A program made the translations under genes and the position numbers. From Nymphaea colorata (taxonomy: Eukaryota; Streptophyta; Magnoliopsida; Nymphaeales; Nymphaeaceae): a DNA stretch of 64,000 bases. Below are positions 11,716 to 24,163 of the stretch, piece by piece; the first letter of the stretch is position 1; every line of letters starts with the position of its first letter. The DNA lies in the NCBI RefSeq assembly GCF_008831285.2, contig NC_045151.1:9350571-9414570 (forward strand), read 5' to 3'. The notes under the pieces were generated by a model, which was given only the letters and a program-made list of their open reading frames with translations, was not told the DNA's origin and searched no databases.

Positions 11716-14700
11716 AATGACACACAACAATTGCATGCAATTACCTTGAATCAGATCTGCAATCACAGCCAACCAAGAATTACCACTTTGACGTCACATT
11801 GATGAGAATTTTATTAGCAAATGATTTTAGGGAAGGAGTTTGTTGATCATCAACCTCATTCACAAAGGCCAGCATCACCTATAAATACTGCCAAAAAACC
11901 AAGGGACCTCACGGGTATTTGTAAACATCCAAAACTTTTAACAAATCTAAATGACCATTTTACCCTTTAAAAGGGAGTTTCAAAATTGGCTTTCAAAAGC
12001 AATATTTTGAAAGTAAGGGCCTTTCACTAAATTAAGTCTGAGCATACCATTCTAGCACCAAACACTTAGACCGGGATCACCTAGGTTGGTGCTGCCCTAA
12101 AATGACCATGTTGCCACCTACCACTTGCCATTCTAGCCCTAAAATTAAAAATTTCATCAAGAATTCTAAGAATCTCCTTCCACATTACCAGTTAGCACAA
12201 TTTTCACTTTTACAAGTCCTCATTGATCATTAGGGTTAGCATGTAGGCATACTTTAGTTCATAATCAACTCACTCTAACCCAATCAGCATACTGAGACCA
12301 GTTACCTACTATTTCTGGATCATCAAAACTCTTTTAGACCTAGCTGAGCTCAACATAGAATTCTCTTAGTGCTAGGAAAGTATTTCTAGAGTTTCTTTAA
12401 GTTCTAGGATTCAAATTTGAGTTCTCGATCATATTTTGATAGGTTCGAGCTAAAATTTTCATCAATGGAAGCATGACAGCTTGCTTCGAGCTAGGATCAT
12501 GTTTTTCAGTGTTCAACTTATGTATTACAAGCTTCAGCTTTAGTCCAATCATTCAGAGTTCATTTTTGAATTTACAGATTTAATAAAGGTTTTCTCTTCC
12601 AGATATCTCACTTTAGTGTAGCTCAATATTTTGAGCTGAATTCTGTTCTATCTGGAAATTAGTTTCATAATTTCTTTGAGCAGTTGTGATTAGATATCCA
12701 TCAACAAAGTATTTTCAACTTTTAATCAGACTGACATTCCCTAAATTAAAAGTTCAAGTTTTACGTTCAACAAATGTTTATTTTGATACTTCTTAATCTG
12801 GAAAAAATAAATTTTGGAGGGATAAATGAAGCCATTTTTTAGTCAAATTTCAGAGGTCTCCTCCTTTCTACCTACACACCAACCTATATGGTCAACCTGT
12901 CCACACGACCCCTGAGAACAATTTCTACACCTAGGGAATTTTGAACTTTCGTCAATACAAGCATATTTCCTTTATAAACCTAGCTTAAGAGTCACATGAA
13001 CTTAAGTTAGCTTTTTATGTAGGTCAACATGAACCCAGTAGGCTCACACCCAACTTGATCTCATTTTAAGACTCAGCTGAACCTAGTCTAAACCCAATCA
13101 GGTCTGCACATGCAGATCAAGATCTCACGTTTCAAATCCTAGATCATGATGTGGATCTGTAGTCTACAATCTTCCTCATATCCAAATCCTGATTTGGATC
13201 TTAGTATCAAATCCAAATCTATGCACCTTCAATTTCTTACTATGAGCCAGATTTTAGTTTATATGTAAGGACATGAATTGTGCAAAATTTTGATATGTGC
13301 AAGCTAGCACAAACAAAATCTAAAGCGGTGTTTATATGCAGCTGGAACGAATATTTTTCTATCCGAGTTATAATATATGGTTTGATGTGCGTTTTCCTCC
13401 ATGCCATGTGTCGATCAAAACCATCTTTAATGGACTGATAAGCACTTCTGCAAGAAATTGTTGCTTTTCACAAAACTAAATTTTAATTCAAATTATGCAC
13501 ACAGTGAACAAATCTGTGTCAAAATCATCATTTTAATATATGGTTTTGTGTTTCTCTGGTTGAGGACAACTCAAAATTTTAGTCATGTATTCAAATCCCC
13601 CCCTCTGAGTACTATGAAAGGGGATCCTACTGCTCTCTCCACACCTTTTGCTCTTTGCTTGTTGAATATAGGAAAAACCCAAATGAGTACACAAACTAAA
13701 ACTTGAGCAAAAAAATTTAGAGTCTAAGTGAATTATTGGATTCAAACTGCAGTAGCACTCAATCAAGAGTCAAACTAGGCTCCAGCAGAGGCCATGGGAG
13801 CAGGCTCAGTCAGGTCATCAACATTTTCAAGTAATTTTCCTTTTCCTTCTCTTTTTTTTTTCTTTTTTTTGGCTTAATTCTTTTCATTTCTTCTTTCCTT
13901 AGCAGCATGCTTATGTTTTTTTTCTTGCTATCTACCGCTTAGGTAAGATTATTTTTTGCTTTAGCTCCCAGATTGTTTTTTTCTAGCATGCTTTAGCTTA
14001 GTTTATTTGCTTTAATCATATTTTAGATTAGTATTTTTATGCTTTCATAGATTAGTATTTTAACTTATTGTCTCTACGATAGGCGTGAGGTCAATCTGCC
14101 TCTTCATCTCTCTTTCTCTTCATTTAAAGTTATTTTCTTTGATTCTTAGTTCAATACTTCAAATATGCAGCAAAGATAGATATTTTATTTCAAGATATTG
14201 TTTAAAATTAAGCATGCGTTGCATAAAATGTTTAAAAATGCACATGAACCACATCTCATCCACAAGCACAGTCTACTTAAAAATTGAATGAGGTTGCTAA
14301 TTAGCTTGCAAACATCTAAACCTAGCTCAGAGTCCATGCAGATACACTTTCAAAGTCATATGTTTCCCACATGATTTCAAAACAATACTTTTTTCAAATG
14401 ATTTTCAAAACTCTAGGCCATGTAGCTTCAAAGCCCAAAGGTCAGCTTAACTCTTAGTCTTCCAAGACCTAACCCAAACTGATCTTAGAGCCTTCAATCT
14501 GAGTTGGAATTAAGGTCCTTGGCCCACCCTCATAGACCCACTTCTATGCTCAAATAAGACTGCGTATAAAAGCCTTTGAACATGGATCCATTAGGATCCT
14601 TAGTTAGGCTCAAGTAAAACATAATCACCTACGTCCAGACTTGATCCCAATACATACCCACATATTTGGGCTTGAACCTCTAAAGTCATTCCCCCTGGCC

Positions 14701-15960
14701 GGCCTACCTTAGATTCACTCAGAATTCAGACCTTGAATGTTGGATTTTGGATCAATGATCATAAATAAAGTGCATCGGACACTAAAGTTGGATTTAATAT
14801 AATCAGGTATGGATCTAAGAAAATTAGGTTGTGGATGTAAATCAGATCTATTGGATCTTAGAATTTGAGCTTTAGATTATAAATTCAAGCATTAACCCCT
14901 GAACAAAGTATTTCATTTCTTTAGTCTTCCTTATTTCAAACTTGAAGCCACACCTAAAGATTTGAATCAAATCTCTTGGATTAGAATAAATTATTTGATT
15001 TGGATTCAGGTCCGCAATTTCAGGTCTACATCCCTCACTTTGAACATAGTGGAGACTGGATTTTTAACTTTCATGATTTAGTTTTGCATGTATCATTTTA
15101 GACCTAGGCCTTCATTTTGTGTGGCTCTATGATGAGTTGCACATGAACAAACCTCAATTTGACTCATCTTTGTTCACATGCCCTTTTTGAAAATCATATT
15201 AGATTTCAAATCTTACATTATTTTAAATCCAGGCACATTTAGTTTCTTAGGTTTTGGTCGACATCTAATTCATACAATTTAAAATATACAATGTAGTCCT
15301 TGGTTTGATTACTCCTAGTAAAATCATCAGACCTCATATTGACAGGTCAGGTCTTGTCTCTTGGATTCCCACATTTGGAAAATAGAGGCGAGTACAGTTG
15401 ATAAAACTCGTTAATACGGTCTGCATGTAAGATAAATAAATTTACATGTAAATGGTATTCAAAGTTAATTTGTTGATGTCCAATTGAATATGCCATTTTC
15501 CCTTTTATGATGTAGCAACACCCTTGCCCCTTTCATCGCTGACCTAACTGATATATTGTGAACAAATTGGGGCTTTGCTAGAAAAAATGAAGTGCTAGTG
15601 ATATAAAATAATTAATTCTACTATTGGTGTTGTAGCATCCATAACCAGTATACAAGCTGTTGTAGTAGATGTTAGTTGACAAATTTACTGGAGAGGTCTT
15701 CATGTCCATTGAAGAAAGTGCTTTAAAAGACAAAAACCTTGTTGTTGGCAAATTCTACATCATTACAATGACAAATAAGACAATTTAAGATGACAGTCCC
15801 TTTATAACAATTCAGATAATTAGGTTGATATCCCAAACTAATGGACATTCAGCTTGTATTTGTAGTGGTTTAGAGCAAACAAGGATGTCCAGCTATGTGC
15901 CAATTATATGTTTCGTTGCTTAATATATAGCGAATCCATTTCTTACATCCCAAGATGTAT
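11716..15960. other. Long AT-rich stretch without a recognisable gene
   Basis: Open frames are all short and none carries a family signature. The sequence is full of degenerate words built from AAATCCAAATCTAG and GGATTTGG, and has T-rich runs at about 13840-13880. Its right end is the 3' flank of the CASP-like gene. Confidence 0.5.
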
Positions 15961-15973
15961 GTGAAGAGTTTCA

Positions 15974-18900
15974 CTACATCCTCTTGTTGTTGGCCAATTT
16001 GTAAAGATATAATGTGGAAAGCACATTGAGATTCATGAGGAAGAAGACTCCAAGGAAAGAAGCAATCAAAGCACCCCCTCCATGCCTACAGTATGCATCA
16101 AACTTATCGCATATTTTATCCCAGTATGCACGTTGATCCCCATTCTTAGCCAATCTTGCCACTGAAGCTGCTGCTGCTCCCCCTGCAGACACTAGAGCCA
16201 CCATCACCTGCAAGTGTATATATGCATTATTACTTTCTTCAATGGAAACACTTGATCACTTTCATTTCCCTTCCACACTTTACCGTTCTTATGCAAGAAG
16301 GCGAGTTTTCATTAACGAGATGGGAAGGAAGTTCTTTTTTTCATGAAAAAAACATACAAAAATTAGTTCCAATGAAGATTAGTTAGCTTACAACATAATG
16401 TGCAGGTAAAAGTTTCGTACTGTCTATAAACATAACCTATAGAGAGACAAGTGGGAAAGGTGTGCACCAGTGGAGTGCGAATTTGATTATTCAGATTTTG
16501 TAAGAAAGTACTACCAATGGATTACAATCAAACTGATCTTTTTTTTTTTTCTGGTTCGTGCGTTCCTTGTCCAAATTTGAATTTCAGTCAAATTCAAGGT
16601 TTAAAAAAGGTTCAGACGTAGAAAAATTGGAGTTGATCCTAATGGAAGAGAATTCAGTGTAAAAAAATCAACCACGTTAACATCCAAACTTGAATTTGAA
16701 CAAGTTGGATAATTAAAATGGATAAGAGTGATTTGAAGAGAAACATATATTAAGTTAGTTGTTTTCTTACTTAAATATTTTTTTAATAGTAAAAAAATGA
16801 TCGGCTTTGATAACATCAAAATTTTTGGTAGTATAAAGATCTTTTTTTTGTTTTTACAAAAATGACTTGAACCAAAACATGATTTATATTAAATTAGTAT
16901 TTATAAATACATTATAAGGTTCATATTTTGTTTAAAACACCAAGTATGGTTTTTATCCCTTACCCAAGTGGTCTAATACCTTCCAATCATTATACATTAG
17001 ACTTGGGCATCGGGCCGGCCCACCCCAGCGGCCCAGCCCGATTAGAGTCGGGCCCATGTCAGCCCAACGTCCTAAACTCGAGCCCAGCCCTAGGCCCGAT
17101 ACCCAAGCCCGGCCCAGCTCTATTAAAATAAAAAAAATTAATATAAAATAATTTTTTAACATAAAATATATTTTTCATAATAAAATAATTAAATAAAATA
17201 ATAAAAATTTAAAAAAATTAATCGGACCGAATCGGACCCCATCAAGCCAGCCCGAACTAGTTTTTTCAGGTCCGGGCCCGTTGCCTATATATATATATAA
17301 AGAAAGAGATGAATTGAAACCAACCAGGTAACTTTGTGGCCGGATGATTACTTTTTTATTTTGTGTTGCTAAAAACCACTACAGAATATGCACTTAAGAC
17401 AGCCAGTTGCTTAAGCATGGTTTTTACCTTTTTGTGATATTTTTTTACCATGCAAAATAAGAAAATAGCCATCCAGCCATAGAGGTGGCCGACTTATAAT
17501 ATATATATATATATATAAGAGCATCAACCACGGTTGAGCAAGGAAGGCAGCGGAGGCCATGCCGCCCCCATCCCCACAAGTTTTTTATAAATGAAATTTA
17601 TATGTAAATGTTGCAACAGGTTGTTTGTTGTAGTGTGTGGATGGAAAGGCATGAAATGAACGCCCCGCTATGATGGGCAGTCTCCATTAATATGCGTGTC
17701 AAAATCGGGTCATTCATTTCACGGCCTTCCACCGAGGTCCATAACGCGGAAGTCGGCGTTTTGCAACCATTTTGAGACCTTGCAATTTGACATCCTGTGA
17801 AATTTTTGGAAATTTGGCCCAAAATTTTTCAAAAGTTCTATTGGTTTTAGTTTTTCACTTTAAAAACGTCTTAGCTTCACTCATTGCATTCATTTCAAAC
17901 AAGTTTATTTTTTTACAAAAGTCTTTTTTGCGCGTTTTATTAAGGGGGAGGACTGGTCATGTTGAGTCGAGGGCGACCTCAACCCTCATTCTCTGAAATC
18001 GCCGGCCGACACTTATGCGAGTTCTCTAGACTGTTGGGCCCCTTTCCCTGTTGAACCGTTGTTTTAGTGTCTGCAGATAAGTTTTACACTTATGAAACAT
18101 TTGATTATTTTTTGAAAATCTAATTCTATCGAGGTACTCGTAATAAATCAACCGCCAGGAATATAAGCACTACAACCTGCTTTAATGTGCTTTCTGAAGC
18201 TATAATATGTTTGGATATTGTGAGTCATTGATTTATAATGGATGATTATGAAAATTTGTATTTGCATTGCAATAAATCGACATATAAAATGGGCATGCGT
18301 TTTAACATATGCATTGTTCAGTATGCCTATTTCAGTTGTTTCGATCGGTTGCTCTATATTTATATTGGTTACTCAGTCGACCTTACTTGAGTATCCTAAA
18401 AACAAAGTTGCAGTTGTCTTTTCGTAAATTTGAGAAAAGTAGACATTGTTTAACTATTTATTTAGCTGAAAACATGCATTAGCTTTGGAATTTTATGTTT
18501 TAGTATGTGCTACTCAAAGAGGTAAAAAATCGCTATATGAAATTTCACTAGTATAGGATAATAAAGAATTCACCTCTTATTCGAAAACAAGCCGACCCGA
18601 ATGCAGATTCTCTGTTGGTAAAAGAACTTACTAAAAAGAAAAATCCAAGTTGGGATTTAAAATTGAAGTTTCTTGTCCACGAGCAAATCAAAGTTGAAAA
18701 TAAATCAATCAATCTCAACAAGTGGGTGACAGTTGACCATGAGCACTCAGTAACGTTTTTTATTCTTATAGGTTTAGCTAGAAGGAACGAAAACTAAACA
18801 GATCAAATTGGAGAATGAGAGGCTCACCAGGTCACCAATGGCCAGAAGAAGGCTGATTGGAGTATGGAAACAGCCAACCATCTTCCCCAGTGAGAGAATG

Positions 18901-19283
18901 AAAGTCACCAACGAGTACCCAGCCGCTACGGCATTGGCTATGACAAAAAACCTGTCCCGCATAGTCAAATTAAACAATTCAGCTTCACAAGATATATGTA
19001 CATAATATGCGTGTCTGCGTGCGTGAGAGAGAGAGAGAGAGAGGGAGGCCGACATGAAAGCTGGGGTTTGGTGAAACTTGGCAGTGACATTTCCGTATAT
19101 GGGTTTGGCATTGCCCAGGCCTACAACCATAGTAATGGTTTGCTTGTTTACGCCCATGACTAATGCAGCAGCTAATGTGGCAGCAAACGCCAGAAATCTT
19201 AGGAAAACGTAGATCCGATTGTGCTGCGGAATTCCATGCTCCTGCTTCAAATCAGACTTCCAGACAACATTGCCAGTCTCCAT
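15974..19283 (-). CDS. CASP-like four-helix membrane protein (subfamily 1 type), three coding exons
   Basis: Exons on the minus strand are 19283-19054, 18951-18828 and 16207-15974, giving 195 residues and a TAG stop. Four hydrophobic segments lie at about residues 26-46, 78-98, 109-134 and 165-187. Residue 29 is Arg in helix 1 and residue 117 is Asp in helix 3, the two charged residues conserved in the CASP/MARVEL-related family (DUF588, PF04535). The motifs VMGVNKQT, FHQTPAF and WDKICDKF...YC are typical of CASP-like subfamily 1. Relatives are plasma-membrane proteins; the founding CASPs form the Casparian-strip membrane domain, while most CASP-like proteins have no assigned role. Intron 2 (18827-16208) has a good GTGAGC donor and TTGCAG acceptor. 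Intron 1 (19053-18952) has a weak GTCGGC donor but restores the family reading AFMFFVIAN. An upstream ATG at 19452 could add an earlier exon, spliced from GTACGT after 19372 or so; I prefer 19283 because the CT-rich tract before it looks like 5' UTR. Confidence 0.88.
16998..17288. mobile_element. hAT-type miniature element inside the CASP-like gene intron
   Basis: The left end TAGACTTGGGCATCGGGCC and the right end GGCCCGTTGCCTATA are imperfect inverted repeats. They surround an AT-only core with GC-rich subterminal GGGCC words. The left end matches the right-end terminal repeat of the element at 22514-22769, so the two are one family. The target duplication is masked by the adjacent TA microsatellite. 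It lies in intron 2 of the CASP-like gene. Confidence 0.75.
17289..18827. other. Remainder of CASP-like intron 2
   Basis: No second gene is visible in this part of the intron on either strand. Contents are AT-rich DNA, a short TA run near 17500-17516 and a GC-richer patch at 17945-18010 without recognisable structure. Confidence 0.55.
19021..19043. repeat. GA microsatellite in CASP-like intron 1
   Basis: On the coding strand this is a (CT)n run just inside the short first intron. Because the intron is 102 bp with no stop, the run would be translated as Leu-Ser repeats if the intron were retained. Confidence 0.85.
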
Positions 19284-19302
19284 GTGTGTGTGTTTGTGTG
19301 AG

Positions 19303-19323
19303 ACAGAGAGAGAGAGAGAGAGA
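19303..19323. repeat. GA microsatellite upstream of the CASP-like start codon
   Basis: On the coding strand it reads (CT)n about 20 bases before the preferred ATG. CT runs are common in plant 5' UTRs; it could instead be the pyrimidine tract of an additional 5' intron. Confidence 0.8.
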
Positions 19324-19679
19324 TATGGCCGGGATGGCTAAATAGATCGATTTAAAGAGGAGACGTACTACTGGAGTTGATTGTGGATCACCAATTTCAG
19401 CTGATTCAACAAATTTTCCAGAGGAATTTAGTCCACGTTTGTTAGCTGACATCTCCTACCACCTATTGCTCGTTATACATTTCAACTATATAATGGAAGT
19501 AGATAAATTAGGTGCTTCTAGATTATCCACTTGATTCAATTGTTAGCCGGAACTATTTGTTGTTCTTGTTTCTTTTTTCCTTTCCTGTAATTTACTTTTC
19601 CTCCTAGCTTTAAGAACTGTCTGATTTAAGAACTGTCTGATTGACCGACTTAGGGAACAAAGTGCAGCAAGGTTTTTCA

Positions 19680-20145
19680 TCATCTGTGGCACTCAAATAG
19701 TGCTACTGAAGGTCTTTACTAGCACTATTTCAGCGCTACAAGTTGCGCCAGAGCTGAAGGCGCCACTACTGCTTCCTCTAGCAGTTTGGGCGTAGTGCTG
19801 CTGATGAACATTATCACTAGCACTGGGCTTCCTAGTTGTAAATGTAACACTACTGGCACCTTGTTATCAGAGGCAGAGCCAATGGGAGGCAAGCAGGGAC
19901 TGCCCTCCTTTTTTTTTTAATTTACATGTAAATTTAAAAAAAAATATTTATCATATATAAAAATTTTTGAAAAAATATAATTCAACCCTATCAAAATTTT
20001 GAAATTATAATTTAGCCCTCTTATGAAAAAAATTTTTGATTCTGACCCGCTTTTGAAATTATAAGTCGGTGCTCCTTATGAAAAATTCTACCTCTGACGC
20101 TGCTTGTTAGTGCCAGTGAGTTTACCAAATAGTAGCAGTGGAGAG
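19680..20145. repeat. GCACTA-motif-rich repeat, probably a degenerate DNA element
   Basis: The outer parts are packed with variants of GCACTA, TAGTGC and AGTAGCAG in both orientations, for instance CACTCAAATAGTGC near 19690 and CAAATAGTAGCAGTGG near 20127. Subterminal motif clusters of this kind are typical of non-autonomous cut-and-paste elements. Exact ends are unclear. A separate miniature element is inserted in it at 19868. Confidence 0.4.
19868..20102. mobile_element. hAT-type miniature element with 8-bp target duplication
   Basis: The left end is CAGAGGCAGAGCC and the reverse complement of the right end is CAGCGTCAGAGGT, matching at 9 of 13 positions. The flanks are CTTGTTAT (19860-19867) and CTTGTTAG (20103-20110), an 8-bp target duplication with one change. 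The 235-bp core is AT-rich and non-coding. Confidence 0.75.
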
Positions 20146-20646
20146 TCATTAATGTGTGCGTGTTTATAAAATCAATGTTAATTTACAATCTCATTTACAT
20201 ACAATGTTAATGTTAATGTGAAAGATCAAAAAAATTGTATAGAAATTAAAAAATTTACAGAAGAAACACAGGCAGCCACCTTGCCATCCACGCCATCTCG
20301 TCATCTATCGGCTGTCTCATCCAGTCCCCTTTGTAATTTACATCATCCCACGTGCATGTTTCACACCTGGGTGCTTGGGCGTGAACACCTCCTCTCGGGC
20401 AGGTGTGGGACTCATTGGGCATGACAATCTTTCAGCTGGAAGTCGCCGCAGCCTCTTCTCCCCAGAGATGGATTGCACCTCAGTTTCCGCATGCGGGATT
20501 AGTAGCTGTAGTATCACCAAAGCAAATTGTATAGAGCATCATGATCAGCCCACTTCAATTTTCGCTAGTCTGTAAATGAGAGGGAAATTACCTGCTTATT
20601 CTTCATGGTACATTCCCAGATAACATAACCACGATAGAGATGTCTT

Positions 20647-21038
20647 TAGGAATGTCAATATATTTGTTTTGAATCGAATAACCAACCGAACCGATCCGAA
20701 AAATCGAATATGAAAAACAAAATAATATCTGATTAAGAAATCATATCAGATTCAGATTTAATAAATGACATCCGATCGGATTCAGATATACATATATATC
20801 CGATTGAATTTGAATACAGGTTCGAATCGGATTCATTTTTAGACATATATCTTATATCCAATGCTATTACATTTTGAAAATTGGCAAATTCCGATTCAAA
20901 ATTTGAATTCGGATTATGATTGTAAAATCAGATTTCAATTTTGGATTCGTATATGGATTTTTTTCCTATTCAAATCTGAATATGTGAATATCTGAAAAAG
21001 ATATGATTAAGAGTATATATGATGCATTGACATCCCTA
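20647..21038. mobile_element. Miniature inverted-repeat element, TAGGGATGTCAAT type
   Basis: The left end TAGGAATGTCAATA and the reverse complement of the right end TAGGGATGTCAATG match at 12 of 14. The 392-bp core is AT-rich, with GAATCGGATTC-like words near both ends. I could not find a convincing target duplication. Confidence 0.6.
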
Positions 21039-22505
21039 AATATTCTTGCTGAAAGATTCTACAAAATTAAGCATCTTCCAAGAGAACATCAAGTAAAAGT
21101 CATATTTGCATGCAGTTGATCAAGCTACGGAAAAACACAAAGGAAAGAAAAAAAAAAATGTACACAAAGGGGTTACTTAAGTCTTTTACCTTGATTCTCT
21201 TGAGTAATTCGTAGCCGCTCCGATTATTAAATTAACTCTCATGTCCTTCATTTGGAAAAAGTCAATCACATTTTTTTAAATTTGAGTTGCCGACGTTTCC
21301 TCCTCCTTCAAGAAATTAATACGTGTCTTAGTGATAAGCAGTTTAGGCATGAAATCACAAGAGGCTAAAGACCGTACCAGTAAAAAACAAAATCTACTTA
21401 AAAACTAGAAACAAGATCCACATGACAATGGAAAAACTAAAGGAATTCTAAAAAATCCCTTCCCCATCATCTCAGGAGTCACCTTCTTCAACCCATGTCG
21501 CTAAAAGAGTCACATCATTATGTTATCACCCAAAATTATTTCAAAAGGCTATATTCCATTCAAACAAAATTATTAGTTATTTCAACCAATTTTGCAATGA
21601 TTTGGATCTAATTTTAGACCCCATGCCCAAGCTCAACCCCAAATAGACTTCTAAATCCATACCTAAATTTAAATCTCGACCCTAAACCCAAGACAGACTT
21701 CTATATTCATATCTAAGTCCAATGCTCAACCAGTCAATCCAAAACAGACCACTAGACCCATATCTAAATCCAAATACAAGATTTAAATCTAGAATCCAAC
21801 TTTAGATCTAGATTTGGATCTAAATCCAAGTTCTAGATCTAAAATACACACCTTGATCCAAAATATGAAGCCAAAGTTAGTAATTGAGCCCAACAAACGA
21901 AATTAAGTCCAAACGAGGAAAACAGACCCATAAAACTGCTCTTGGATCTAAATTAAATACAAAACCAAAGTTTGGAATTGAGAATTTCAACTCAAAATCC
22001 AAAGTCCAATCCAAAATAACAAATTTTGATGTTATTGAGCGCCGTGCGCACATGCACAGACCTTTCCTTTGTTTTGCATTTCAATAGTGTGCCAAACAAC
22101 TTTAAAAATATGTTTTGAGCCTAAACCACTCATCTAATTCTTGATCCAAGCCTCGGGCATCAACTAGAACCCATTGGCGATCAAGCAAACCTGATCCAGA
22201 TCTAAAACAAGCCCGAAACTACCCAAAATGAAGTCAGCCTCGTTTGTAACAAAAGACCATTTTTTCATTTAAAATGTGTTTTCAAAACATGATTTTTATA
22301 TTTTTTTTATGTGTGATACCCCCTTAAAAGCCAAGGAGGCGAAAGCCACCCATTTTGCCCCCTCTCCCGTGTGCCCTGCACGTTGCCAGATACCCTGGCC
22401 AAGCAGCGCATGGCCACGCATTCATGGGTCGTGCCAAGGCAGGGCCTGCGCCATGCGTAGCCCTGCCCATAACCCATAACCCCAAAGGGGTGTTTGCAAG
22501 GCTAA
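21039..22505. other. AT-rich DNA without a gene
   Basis: From about 21590 to 21870 the strand repeats degenerate words of the form AAATCCAAATCTAGATC. A GC-richer patch at 22340-22490 gives overlapping open frames on both strands with no domain. I see no gene. Confidence 0.5.
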
Positions 22506-22513
22506 GGGCCAAT

Positions 22514-22769
22514 TAGAGGTGGGAGCCGAGCCAGGCCGCTAGCTGGGGCCGGGCCCGATGGGCCAGCCTGGGTCTGCCCGACCCAACCCGCTAATATTAT
22601 AAAAAATATTTTTTATTATTTTTAAATTTAATAATATATATTTATTATTTAAAATATAATTTATATTCAAAAAATTATTTTATAAGTTTAAAAATAAATT
22701 TTTATATTGTAACTGGGTAGGGCCTGGGCCCGTCGGGCCAATCCAGACCCGGCCCGATGCCCACCCCTA
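22514..22769. mobile_element. hAT-type miniature element with 8-bp target duplication
   Basis: The left end TAGAGGTGGGAGCCGAGCC and the reverse complement of the right end TAGGGGTGGGCATCGGGCC form the terminal repeat. The flanks GGGCCAAT (22506-22513) and GGGCTAAT (22770-22777) are an 8-bp duplication with one change. The middle is A/T only. The TAGGGGTGGGCA-type end is common among plant hAT miniature elements. Confidence 0.85.
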
Positions 22770-22777
22770 GGGCTAAT

Positions 22778-23784
22778 CCCATTTAGTCACAACCTATTAA
22801 AAAAATTAAAATAATTCAAAAATACTTGAAATTCACATGAAAATGTTGTTAAATTAAAAAAAAAATCAAATTTTGAGTTTTGGCTCCAAAACTCTCTATA
22901 ATTACCCCCAAAATCTTTATTTTTGGACATGAGCTAACCCTGAAGAAATCTCTAGTGTTTTTTCATTTAAAGACTTAAAGGTTTTCTCTTAGCACTCTCT
23001 CCATTTTCTTTTCTCTTATCTTCTTCTTTTTCTCGAACCTTAGATGCAAACTTTTCTAACTTCCACTCTTAAATGTAGCACGAGGAAGCCTCCTGGAGAG
23101 ACATCTTCAACACCTTGGAGCTTCATTCGAGGAAGTTTTAAGATCATTCGATGAAAGAGACTCATTTTCTAAAATCACTTTCATTAGAGGTATGTATTCA
23201 TCCTCTCATTTTTATTTGTTTTCATTTCCATTCACCATCTCCTTATGGCCATGCAAGAGAGTTCTAAATATCTCATATCCATAGTTAAGAGCTGCTCTTG
23301 AGTGCACCGAGAGTACGAGCAATGTGAAATAGATTCCATTTCTCTATTTTTGAAATATGGTTCTTTTGATTTCTTTGCTCATTGAATGTGTGCATTGTTC
23401 ATGTATGAAATGATGTTCAAGCATGGTAGACTGATTTTTTTTTTTCAAATTAATACATGAATGAATGGTAAAAATGAGTGCTTTGATTGAGATTTATTTG
23501 TTATTATATTGATTTTTTAGGTTGGAATTTGTCCAACCTAAAAAAACCTCTCACGAATGTGTACATGTTAAAATGCATCTTCATGGCATTCTTACATTTA
23601 GCATTTCTCTTAATCACCCGACTAGACATCCCAATGAGAGCTTTCTTACATTATCAACTTTCCATTTCATGTGTAGTTGATTTTTTTCTATACCCAATGG
23701 TAAGAGAATTAGATATCCCTGTATTAGACGAAATGCTTGTTGTTTTATGCTTATATGAAAATATTTAAATCATTTTTTTTTTAA
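22778..23784. other. Region upstream of the recognisable gypsy-like LTR
   Basis: No gene is visible. The stretch may be the 5' part of the gypsy-like LTR that begins to match other copies at about 23785, but no second copy of this part occurs in the window, so the LTR start cannot be placed. Confidence 0.4.
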
Positions 23785-24069
23785 ATAATTTTGAAAGTAA
23801 GAACTTCTTCAATGAGACTTTCGAGACCAAGCTTAGGCTCTTGCATGAGCCGAAGTTCCTCTCCGGCCTACATAGAAAAAAATGAAGTCGGATATACTCT
23901 AAGTTATCTCCTGATTTTAATTTTTATAAATGCATATATGTACATACATGTTATCTACGTATACATGCACATGAATACTCTATTTATCATCCTCTCTTTA
24001 TTAACTCAAAGAGAGAGAGAGAGAGAGCAATTCTAGAGAGGGAAAATGGAATACACGTATATACTTATT

Positions 24070-24163
<94 letters not shown>

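Noticed and set aside
19372-19452. An additional first coding exon for the CASP-like gene from the ATG at 19452
   Set aside because: It is possible (donor GTACGT, acceptor ATGGAG), but family N-termini vary and the intervening CT tract looks like leader. It was left as an alternative in the gene entry.
20639-21046. A target duplication for the TAGGGATGTCAAT element
   Set aside because: The 8-bp flanks (ATGTCTTT and AATATTCT) do not match, so only the terminal repeats are claimed.
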